In this document: positions 1 through 5,268 of the stretch, piece by piece
How positions within the stretch are numbered: position 1 is the first letter of the stretch
How the letters are laid out: each line of letters starts with the position of its first letter
Origin: Actinomycetota bacterium
GTDB lineage: Bacteria > Actinomycetota > Thermoleophilia > Solirubrobacterales > 70-9
Length of the DNA stretch: 5,429 nt
Direction of reading: 5' to 3'
NCBI GenBank assembly: GCA_018268695.1
Contig: JAFDWD010000139.1
Span: 1 to 5,429 of the forward strand
Position numbers and translations under genes: made by a program
The notes under the pieces: generated by a model
What the model was told of the DNA's origin: nothing
What the model saw: only the letters and a program-made list of their open reading frames with translations
The model's database searches: none

Positions 1-104
1 CCCTCTTGCGGCGGGCGCACCGTCACGGCTGGTCCTTCTGTTGGACATCGTTCTCAAAATCTTTGGGTCGCTTCCATGGATAGCTATGGGTTCCGCAGCC
101 CTCC

Positions 105-136
105 CGCCCGCCCTAGAAATGAGCCCTTAGCGGGCG
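105..136. repeat. GC-rich inverted repeat in the leader
   Basis: CGCCCGC (105-111) is exactly complementary to GCGGGCG (130-136) across an 18-base loop. It lies in a gene-free stretch upstream of the first small gene. No T-run follows on the + strand, so it is not a standard intrinsic terminator in that direction. Such arms can arise by chance in high-GC DNA. Confidence 0.35.
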
Positions 137-164
137 TAGATGGCGGGTCACCCATTGACGATGC

Positions 165-180
165 GCGCCACTTGTGGCGC
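165..180. repeat. Perfect inverted repeat covering the GTG start
   Basis: GCGCCAC (165-171), TT, GTGGCGC (174-180) are perfect 7-base arms. The second arm begins with the proposed GTG start at 174. In mRNA the start codon would be paired in a short stem, with the two-base loop opening the C-G pair next to it. Either it limits initiation or 174 is not the true start. Confidence 0.5.
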
Positions 181-401
181 AGGCAGAGGTTTGCGAACAT
201 ACGTTCGTGTCCTCGGACAAGGACAAGCTCGCGATCCTCGACGCCGCCATCGCCTGTCGACCGGCGGCGCTGCGGGTCGAGGCAGAGGACGGCGAGGTCG
301 TCGAATGGCTGGCGAGAGCCGGGCTGCTCATCGATGCCGGGGACGGGACGGTCACTCCCACCCGCGCAGCGGTCCACTACGACGAACTGGTCAGAGGATG
401 A
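174..401 (+). CDS. Small hypothetical protein, possibly winged-helix-like
   Basis: A 75-residue protein that I do not recognise. I take it as real because its codons are G/C-rich at third positions and its composition is balanced, while the overlapping frames are Arg/Ser/Pro-rich. Residues 15-27 (DKDKLAILDAAIA) look like an amphipathic helix. Residues 41-64 run helix, 'LARAGLLID', a 'GDGT' turn, then 'VTPTRAA', which resembles the last helix and wing of a winged-helix domain; this is only a resemblance. There is no signal peptide or membrane segment, so it should be cytoplasmic. The GTG start at 174 is the only start after the in-frame stop at 156-158, apart from an internal GTG at 207. Neither has a well-placed Shine-Dalgarno, and 174 lies in one arm of an inverted repeat. 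Its stop is six bases before the start of the next small gene, so the two are probably co-transcribed. Function unknown. Confidence 0.55.
   Translation: MAQAEVCEHTFVSSDKDKLAILDAAIACRPAALRVEAEDGEVVEWLARAGLLIDAGDGTVTPTRAAVHYDELVRG
393..397 (+). promoter_or_regulatory. Shine-Dalgarno deciding the start of the Cys/His gene
   Basis: AGAGG lies nine bases before ATG 407 but directly against ATG 398, so it favours 407. It sits inside the last codons of the preceding gene, which fits coupled translation of the two small proteins. Confidence 0.45.
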
Positions 402-406
402 GCGGG

Positions 407-595
407 ATGCGCTGCGACGGATGCGGTCATCTCCGCCAATATTTCCGGCCCGTGGTGGTGGTGCGCGACGGCCTGGCGATCGTGGCAATCGAAGGGACGC
501 CTCCGCGCGACGAGGTAGGCGTCCGTCGCTTCCACGAGCGCTGCTATGAGGCCGCCCGGAAAGCAGATCCGTCGTTACCCGATATCGCCGGCTGA
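407..595 (+). CDS. Small Cys/His protein, possible zinc-binding (treble-clef-like) protein
   Basis: A 62-residue hypothetical protein. Near its N-terminus it has C3-D-G-C6-G-H8 and near its C-terminus F-H43-E-R-C46-Y. The pattern CxxC, about 36 residues, HxxC would suit one structural zinc ion in a small zinc ribbon or treble clef. The middle (VVVVRDGLAIVAIEG) looks like a beta hairpin. I chose ATG 407 because AGAGG at 393-397 is nine bases upstream, a good Shine-Dalgarno distance. ATG 398 would add three residues and overlap the previous stop as ATGA, which would also allow translational coupling, but that Shine-Dalgarno would then touch the start. No signal peptide, so probably cytoplasmic. 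It is the last gene of the small pair and is followed by two hairpins. Zinc binding is inference from spacing; the role is unknown. Confidence 0.58.
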   Translation: MRCDGCGHLRQYFRPVVVVRDGLAIVAIEGTPPRDEVGVRRFHERCYEAARKADPSLPDIAG

Positions 596-629
596 GGCGG
601 CTGTCGTCGAGGTGCATCGGCGGGCGCTC

Positions 630-685
630 GTCTCGCAAGCGAGACACGGGGACGGTCTGAGAGCGGCTGTTGCTCTGACCTTTCG
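630..685 (+). terminator. Two tandem hairpins after the small gene pair, possible terminator
   Basis: The first hairpin is GTCTCGC (630-636), AA, GCGAGAC (639-645), perfect arms. The second has GGTC (654-657) and AGAGC (660-664) pairing with GCTCT (672-676) and GACC (677-680): nine base pairs with a two-base bulge and a seven-base loop, followed by TTTC. They begin 35 bases after the stop of the Cys/His gene and about 120 bases before the sigma gene, a suitable place to separate the two units. The T-run is short. A T5 run comes later at 706-710 after a weak four-pair stem (693-704). Termination is inferred from position and structure. Confidence 0.35.
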
Positions 686-710
686 AACTCAGGATTTCTC
701 AATCGTTTTT
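684..710 (+). promoter_or_regulatory. Weak ECF-type promoter candidate upstream of the sigma gene
   Basis: CGAAC (684-688), 15 bases, then CGTT (704-707) resembles the general ECF promoter form GGAAC-N15/16-CGT with one mismatch in the -35 box. It lies about 95 bases before the TTG start of an ECF-type sigma gene, so autoregulation is conceivable. The match is short and could be chance; I see no better housekeeping promoter in this gap. Confidence 0.22.
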
Positions 711-729
711 CCTCCGGCAGAGCGGTTTG

Positions 730-753
730 CAATCTCCCATATGTGGGAAATCG
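730..753. promoter_or_regulatory. 24-bp imperfect palindrome, operator candidate
   Basis: The dyad is centred between 741 and 742. Its core is CCCATATGTGGG (736-747), complementary at 10 of 12 positions, and the outer bases CAAT.T and A.ATCG extend the symmetry. It stands in the AT-richer part of the gap, 50-70 bases before the sigma gene. It has no T-run, so a DNA-binding site for a dimeric regulator is more likely than a terminator. The protein that would bind is unknown. Confidence 0.35.
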
Positions 754-789
754 TTGAATGCTTAGGCGGCGTGGGAGGCCGTCCTCGTA

Positions 790-794
790 GGGAG
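790..794 (+). promoter_or_regulatory. Shine-Dalgarno for the TTG start of the sigma gene
   Basis: GGGAG ends seven bases before TTG 802, an ideal distance. The alternative ATG at 865 has GAGG (859-862) only two bases away, which is too close for normal use. This favours 802, but codon use between 802 and 864 is unlike the rest of the gene. Confidence 0.45.
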
Positions 795-801
795 TAGGAA
801 G

Positions 802-2337
802 TTGAGAAGACTGGGGTTGTCAAATAGGGGGGCCACTTTCGGACCTCGCCGCTCTAAAGAGGTGATGGCCTCTCCCAGCCACGCGCCGGATCTGCGTCAG
901 CCCGCACTCCTACTCGAGGAGTTCGGGCCCGGCCGCCAGCGCGGTCAGATGCTTCGGAGGCAACTGGCGGAGCGCTTTCCGGGGCGCCCGGCCGACGAGG
1001 TCGAGGATGCGGTGCAGACGGCCTGTCAGAAATTCCTCGGCGACGCCGACGCCGCAGGATTCACCGAGCCGGCTCGCGCCTATGCCTGGCTACGGACCGC
1101 CGCCTACCGGGAGATGGTGCACGAGCTCGAAGGTCACACGAGGACGATCGCGGCCGATCCGACCGGTTCTCTGCTCGAAGGCGAGGCGTCCGACCAGCCC
1201 GATCCGGTCGCCGAGCTGCTGGAGATCGAGGAGCAGGCCGAGCTCAAGATCCTCGTGGAAGAGGTGTCCTCGATGCTCTCGGATTCACGGCGGCGAGTCT
1301 TCGCGCTCTGGGCCGCAGGGCGAAAGCGCCCGGAGATCGCAGAGCAGCTCGGTCTCAGCGACCGCGCCGTGAAGAAGGCCCTCGAGGAGGTGATGCGGAG
1401 CGCCCGCGAGGTCCTGACCCGCCGGACCGGCGGAGGTTGTGCGGAGGGAGAGTCGCTGGTGTTGCGGATGACCTGCGGGCTTGCCGCGGCCGGGGAGGAG
1501 GTCCGGGCTCGTCTTCATCTCCAGCACTGCGGTCGCTGCTCGAGCTTCTCCGAGGAGCTCGCCGCCTGGAAGGACAAAGTGCCGGCGGTGCTTCCTCCGG
1601 TTGCCATCGAAGTCGCGCGTCCGGGTCTTTTCGGGCGGGCGGTTGGCCGGGTAGGCGAAGCCGTCGGCTCGGCGAAGCGCCATGTCCTCGGCGGCGGTAC
1701 GCAGATAAAGCAGCAGGCGACCTTGGCGACCTACGGCCGGACCCCGGATCCCACGCCCCTGATCGGGGCGCGGCCTGGGACGGTGGTGGCGGTCGTCGCC
1801 GGCTGTCTCGCCATCGGGGGCGGGGCGGCGACCATCTGCTCGCAGCCGGGCGTCGACCCCCTCGGGGCGGCGAAGGACCTCATCTCGGGCGGCTCCGAAG
1901 AAGCGGCGAAAGAACCGACGCCGCCGAAGGCCGAAGAGCCGGCCGTTTCGCCGGCCGCCGAAGAACCTGCCGAAGAACCTGTTGTCGGCCCCGTGTACGG
2001 CACGGAAGAAGCCACCGAATCGCAACCATCCACGTCGACGTCCTCTGAACCTCAGCCGCACGAAGAATCGGCGCCGAAGGAACACGAACAGCCCGCAGTT
2101 CAACCGGCCGTGAGCGAACCCGAAGAAGTCGTCGTCGAAGAAGCGTCTCCGCCGCCGGCCGAACAGAGCTTCGAACCCGCCTCGCCGGAATACCCAGCGG
2201 TCGAATCCTCCTCGAGCTCGTCCTCGTCCAGCTCCTCGTCGTCCCCGTCACCTTCCTCATCCGGATCGGAATCGTCGTCGGCGGCCAAGCCCGCCCCGGT
2301 GCCGAAGAACGAAGCAACGCAATTTGGAGGTCCCTGA
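802..2337 (+). CDS. Membrane-anchored ECF-type sigma factor with fused zf-HC2 anti-sigma domain and extracellular tail
   Basis: A 511-residue protein (numbered from TTG 802) predicted to direct RNA polymerase while tethered to the membrane. Residues about 45-109 resemble sigma region 2 (DEVEDAVQTACQKF; YAWLRTAAYREMVHEL). Residues 159-205 are region 4, with a helix-turn-helix at about 176-197 (RPEIAEQLGLSDRAVKKAL). Cys213 and Cys225 precede H239-x3-C243-x2-C246, the zf-HC2 signature of zinc anti-sigma factors. A linker leads to one membrane segment (about 327-346), then a 163-residue Pro/Glu/Ser tail with three AEEP units and 13 serines in a row. With sigma domains in the cytoplasm, the tail would lie outside. 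Zinc-finger anti-sigma domains normally sit on a separate protein, so this is a fusion. Residues 1-21 use rare codons (AGA, AGG); ATG 865 is the alternative start. Glutamate codons switch from GAG to GAA near residue 260. The gene heads a cluster of exported proteins. Confidence 0.88.
   Translation: MRRLGLSNRGATFGPRRSKEVMASPSHAPDLRQPALLLEEFGPGRQRGQMLRRQLAERFPGRPADEVEDAVQTACQKFLGDADAAGFTEPARAYAWLRTAAYREMVHELEGHTRTIAADPTGSLLEGEASDQPDPVAELLEIEEQAELKILVEEVSSMLSDSRRRVFALWAAGRKRPEIAEQLGLSDRAVKKALEEVMRSAREVLTRRTGGGCAEGESLVLRMTCGLAAAGEEVRARLHLQHCGRCSSFSEELAAWKDKVPAVLPPVAIEVARPGLFGRAVGRVGEAVGSAKRHVLGGGTQIKQQATLATYGRTPDPTPLIGARPGTVVAVVAGCLAIGGGAATICSQPGVDPLGAAKDLISGGSEEAAKEPTPPKAEEPAVSPAAEEPAEEPVVGPVYGTEEATESQPSTSTSSEPQPHEESAPKEHEQPAVQPAVSEPEEVVVEEASPPPAEQSFEPASPEYPAVESSSSSSSSSSSSSPSPSSSGSESSSAAKPAPVPKNEATQFGGP
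1957..1980 (+). repeat. Tandem 12-bp repeat encoding AEEP-AEEP
   Basis: GCCGAAGAACCT occurs twice, exactly and in frame (1957-1968, 1969-1980), in the outer tail of the sigma protein. A degenerate copy, GCCGAAGAGCCG, is at 1930-1941 and also encodes AEEP. The identical codons suggest a recent local duplication. Confidence 0.8.
2206..2244 (+). repeat. Polyserine tract, 13 consecutive serine codons
   Basis: Residues 469-481 of the sigma protein are all serine, encoded by a mix of TCC, TCG and AGC. A mixed set rather than a pure triplet repeat suggests selection for serine at the protein level, as in flexible or wall-spanning linkers. More Ser with Pro and Gly continues to about 2280. Confidence 0.85.
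2326..2330 (+). promoter_or_regulatory. Shine-Dalgarno of the large exported protein
   Basis: GGAGG lies ten bases before ATG 2341 and inside the last codons of the sigma gene, whose stop is at 2335-2337. Ribosomes finishing the sigma factor end next to this start, so the two proteins are probably translationally coupled. Confidence 0.7.
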
Positions 2338-2340
2338 AAG

Positions 2341-4623
2341 ATGCAGTTCCACAGCCACCGTGTCGGCTCCCGCAGGCTTGCGTCGTCGATCGCCGTCGTC
2401 CTGGTCGCGCTCGCCCCGGCCGCCTTCGGCGCGATCTCACCCCCAAAGGCACTGGCCGGAGAATTCACCATCTCCTCCTGCCAGGCCAACGGCGAATTCT
2501 CCTCCGCGGCATTCGAAGACTTCGCCACCAGGGGGATGAAGTGGCGGCGCGCATGCAACCCGCTCGGGCCGGGTCTCCGTGGCCTGGTCACGGCGAACGT
2601 CCCTCGGGAAGGGCACGTCGCGGTCGGCTCACAGTCCGCCTTCGTCCTCGAAGCGCCGCCGGAAACGATCTTCTCGAACCTCAAATGGTCGGGCGAGGCC
2701 CATAGACGCGACTGCCGGTATGCATTGCAGCTCTACGCCGTCCGACCCGACGGCAGCTCGGATCCGATCCGCAACGTCATGGCGAACGAGAAGTGCCCGA
2801 AGACCGCGAAGGCGGCGCAGGGCGCTAGCTGGCCGCGGCCGACACTCTACGAATTGGGTGGGGCGACGAAGCTGGTCCAGCGCGTCGTGTGCATGGGGGC
2901 CCCGAAGGCCGAATACTGCTCAGGTAAAGGCCAGAACTACCTTGAGACCTTCACCTCGGAAGCGACGGTCGTCGACGACACCGTGCCGTCGGTTTCGGCG
3001 GCCGGCGGCGGCGGATTTCTCGGCGGCGAATGGACCGCCGGAACCCAAGGCGTCGGCTACGAAGCCTCCGACAACACCGGCATCAAGAGCGTCCAGGGGT
3101 CGGTGAGCGGGGTCGCTACCGAGGCGGACGAAAACACCTGCGACTACACCCAGCGCATCCCCTGTCCGAGCGGTTCGGGTTCGATCAACGTGGACACGAC
3201 GAAGCTCGGCGAAGGCACCCAGCAACTCCAGTTGAAGGCGATCGACGCCGCGGGCAACCCGGCTGAATCCAGCCCGGTGACGGTTCGGATCGACAACACG
3301 CCCCCCGGCGCCGTTCCGGTCGCCGTGGAAGGAGGGGAAGCCTGGCGGAACCACGACGCCTTCGCCGTCGCTTGGGCGAACCCCGACGAAGGCGACCGGG
3401 CGCCGATCGTCGCCGCGCACTGGCGGATCTGCCGGGTGGGGACCCAGGAATGCCAGAGCGGCACCGCGAACGGCCCCTCGGTCGCGGCCATCGGTGGACT
3501 CGCCGTCCCCGGACCCGGCGAATGGGAAATCCAGATGTGGCGCCAGGACGCGGCCGGTAACACCCAGCCGCAGAACGCCTCGGTGCCGGCGCGGTTGCGC
3601 TTCGATCCTGAACCGCCGGAAGTCGGGTTCGAGCCGATCGCCGCGCAGGACCCGACGCGCATCGCGGTGCATCTCGCCGACAAGCTCTCCGGCATCGAGC
3701 GCGGCGAAGTTGAGATGAGCCGGGTCGGCTCGGGAGTCTGGCAGCCGCTGACGAGCACCCTCGAAGGCGACGAACTCGTCACCCGAATCGACGATGCGAG
3801 CCTGCCTTCTGGTGAATATCAACTACGGGCCACCGCAACGGATCGCGCCGGGAACCAGGCCAGCTCCGAAAGCCGGATCGACGGCCAGCCGATGAGGATC
3901 AACCTGCCGCTGCGGGTGCCGACCACGGTCGACGCCGAAATCCTCACCCACCACGTCGTGACCAAGGTCGTCCATCGCCACGGTAAACGGCGCGTCAAGA
4001 AGCACGAAGTGAGCGAAGCCGGCTCCCTGGAGACCGTGGAGTTCGGCTCAAAGGCGGACTTCTCCGGCCATCTCCTCGACAAGTCCGGAAACCCGATGGC
4101 GGGCGCCTCGATCGCCGTCTGGCAGGCCATCCCCGAAGAGCAGGGCGAAGCCCAGGTAGCGACCATCACCACCGGATCCGACGGCGGTTTCTCCTATGAA
4201 GTCACCCCCGAATCCTCGCGGCACCTGCGCTTCGTCTACTCCGGGACCGCGACCAGCCTGCCTTCCGAAGGAAGCGCGGAAGTCCTAGTCCACTCCGCCA
4301 GCACGGCCAAGGTCACGCCGAAGCACGTCCTCAACGGCGGCTCCGTCACCTTCAGCGGCGAGGTAGAGGGAAGGCCGCTGCCAGCGGCGGGCAAGCTGGT
4401 CGAGCTACAGGTCCGACTGACCCACGAATGGTCGACCTTCCGCACGATCCGAACCGACCCTGGAGGCCACTGGAGCATCGAATATCCCTTCAAACGCACC
4501 TGCGGCAAGGAGGAATACAAGTTCAGGGCGCGGCTTCCGGGAGAGGGAGGGTTCCCCCTCGAGCCCGGACAAAGCCACGTGATCGGCGTCACCGTTAGAG
4601 GTAGACCATGTCCGACGGCCTAA
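2341..4623 (+). CDS. Large secreted multidomain protein with Ig-like repeats
   Basis: A 760-residue exported protein. A basic N-terminus (SRR at 10-12) and hydrophobic stretch 13-32 end in ALA, with likely cleavage after residue 39. Residues 40-211 form a first domain with six cysteines (47, 72, 125, 152, 184, 193). Three Ig-like units follow, opening at DDTVP (212), DNTPP (318) and DPEPP (422); each ends near D-A/R-A-G-N (302-306, 403-407, 501-505). A His/Lys/Arg-rich linker (537-555) leads to two beta-rich units with 'G.P..GA' and 'T..DGGF.Y' features (about 570-650 and 660-755). The last 100 residues have the W/F/Y-rich style frequent in Solirubrobacterales exported proteins. I see no catalytic motif, membrane anchor or sortase signal, so a structural, adhesive or binding role is likeliest. 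It begins three bases after the sigma gene and may be its surface partner or target; that link is inference. Confidence 0.9.
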   Translation: MQFHSHRVGSRRLASSIAVVLVALAPAAFGAISPPKALAGEFTISSCQANGEFSSAAFEDFATRGMKWRRACNPLGPGLRGLVTANVPREGHVAVGSQSAFVLEAPPETIFSNLKWSGEAHRRDCRYALQLYAVRPDGSSDPIRNVMANEKCPKTAKAAQGASWPRPTLYELGGATKLVQRVVCMGAPKAEYCSGKGQNYLETFTSEATVVDDTVPSVSAAGGGGFLGGEWTAGTQGVGYEASDNTGIKSVQGSVSGVATEADENTCDYTQRIPCPSGSGSINVDTTKLGEGTQQLQLKAIDAAGNPAESSPVTVRIDNTPPGAVPVAVEGGEAWRNHDAFAVAWANPDEGDRAPIVAAHWRICRVGTQECQSGTANGPSVAAIGGLAVPGPGEWEIQMWRQDAAGNTQPQNASVPARLRFDPEPPEVGFEPIAAQDPTRIAVHLADKLSGIERGEVEMSRVGSGVWQPLTSTLEGDELVTRIDDASLPSGEYQLRATATDRAGNQASSESRIDGQPMRINLPLRVPTTVDAEILTHHVVTKVVHRHGKRRVKKHEVSEAGSLETVEFGSKADFSGHLLDKSGNPMAGASIAVWQAIPEEQGEAQVATITTGSDGGFSYEVTPESSRHLRFVYSGTATSLPSEGSAEVLVHSASTAKVTPKHVLNGGSVTFSGEVEGRPLPAAGKLVELQVRLTHEWSTFRTIRTDPGGHWSIEYPFKRTCGKEEYKFRARLPGEGGFPLEPGQSHVIGVTVRGRPCPTA

Positions 4624-4632
4624 ACCAAGCAG

Positions 4633-4638
4633 AAGGAG
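4633..4638 (+). promoter_or_regulatory. Strong Shine-Dalgarno of the 201-residue exported protein
   Basis: AAGGAG lies seven bases before ATG 4646, in the 22-base gap after the previous stop. It fixes this start clearly and suggests efficient translation from a shared mRNA. Confidence 0.8.
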
Positions 4639-4645
4639 ATCGCTA

Positions 4646-5251
4646 ATGAAGGCTCGACTACGCCCGCACCTCTCCTACGCGAACGTGATGGCGACGATCG
4701 CGGTGTTCGTCGCCATCGGCGGCACCTCCTATGCCGCGGCCAAGCTGACGGGGAAGGACCTGAGAGCCCATTCGCTGACTGCGCAGAACTTCCACAAGAA
4801 CTCGGTGACGGGCTCCGCGGTCAGGGAGGGCACTCTGTCAAAGGTTCCCCACGCCACCGATGCTGATCGTCTCGATGGCGCGACCGCAGAAGCATTCCTG
4901 GTGCGTTGTCCTGAAGGCACGCTCGCAGTGGCGGACACCTGCATCGAAACCCAAGCGCACGCTCCTGCCTACTTCAGTGCTGCGCGCCAGGAATGCGCCT
5001 CTACCGAAGGCCAGCCAAGTGGCCTCGGCAGACGGCTTCCGACCTATATCGAGCTGACGGCCGCATTGACGCACCCTGAAATTGGTCTTTCCGCGGGAGG
5101 AGAGCTGACGAGCCAGGTCTATCCATCGGCGTCGTCACCAGGTCACGTAGAAGCGCTTTTAGTGACCGACTCCACCGGCGCCGTCGCACTGACCCCGGAC
5201 AACGCCGCCGATCCCCACTCCTACCGCTGTGTCGTAGATCCGAGGAACTGA
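4646..5251 (+). CDS. Exported protein with possible C-type-lectin-like (DUF1566-like) C-terminal domain
   Basis: A 201-residue protein. Residues 1-32 are an export leader of the YANVMATIAVFVAIGGTSYAAA type seen repeatedly in Solirubrobacterales; it may be cleaved near residue 30 or remain as an anchor. Residues 34-85 contain short repeated motifs (LTGKDL, SLTAQNF, SVTGSAV, TLSKV, DADRLDGATAEAF). The C-terminal domain has four cysteines (88, 99, 117, 195). The order 'CPEGT...C', 'FSAARQEC', 'RRLPTYIEL' and a final 'YRCVVD' resembles the A..C..RLPT..EL..C pattern of DUF1566 / C-type-lectin-like folds. This is a motif-level match and I cannot test it by search. It follows the large secreted protein by 22 bases and is probably in the same operon. 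A surface ligand-binding role is plausible but unproven. Confidence 0.88.
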   Translation: MKARLRPHLSYANVMATIAVFVAIGGTSYAAAKLTGKDLRAHSLTAQNFHKNSVTGSAVREGTLSKVPHATDADRLDGATAEAFLVRCPEGTLAVADTCIETQAHAPAYFSAARQECASTEGQPSGLGRRLPTYIELTAALTHPEIGLSAGGELTSQVYPSASSPGHVEALLVTDSTGAVALTPDNAADPHSYRCVVDPRN

Positions 5252-5256
5252 ACGAG

Positions 5257-5262
5257 AAGGAG
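5257..5262 (+). promoter_or_regulatory. Strong Shine-Dalgarno of the edge-truncated gene
   Basis: AAGGAG lies six bases before ATG 5269, within a 17-base gap after the previous stop. It is nearly identical in sequence and spacing to the one at 4633-4638 and is the main support for the last gene. Confidence 0.75.
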
Positions 5263-5268
5263 TCCGAT

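Noticed and set aside
2..130. Possible C-terminal end of an upstream gene, reading a hydrophobic 'LVLLLDIVLKIFG' segment to a TAG at 128-130
   Set aside because: The composition is protein-like, but only 42 codons are visible and third-position G/C is not clearly high. A longer left flank would decide it; not annotated.
1..549. Frame open from the left edge to 549 on the + strand
   Set aside because: The product is dominated by Arg, Ser and Pro and overlaps the small genes out of frame; no family features.
84..647. Long open frame on the minus strand (187 codons)
   Set aside because: Its product is Arg/Ser/Pro-rich without domain-like pattern, it lies opposite the two better small genes, and it fits the open antisense frames expected in high-GC DNA.
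546..797. 83-codon frame in the gap before the sigma gene
   Set aside because: It overlaps the Cys/His gene by 50 bases, passes through both hairpins and the palindrome, has no clear Shine-Dalgarno and atypical codons.
827..832. G6 run as a phase-variation switch
   Set aside because: Six bases is short for slipped-strand switching, and it lies before the alternative ATG 865, so its effect is doubtful.
1813..1829. G-rich run as a G-quadruplex
   Set aside because: Only two G-runs of four or more and a poor third; expected for glycine codons of the membrane segment in high-GC DNA.
1285..2103. 272-codon antisense frame opposite the sigma gene
   Set aside because: The product is almost entirely Arg, Gly, Phe and Asp runs, the mirror of the Glu/Pro/Ser codons on the coding strand.
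2920..3822. 300-codon antisense frame opposite the large secreted gene
   Set aside because: No start context or domain signal; the + strand frame has a signal peptide, periodic Ig-like motifs and balanced cysteines.
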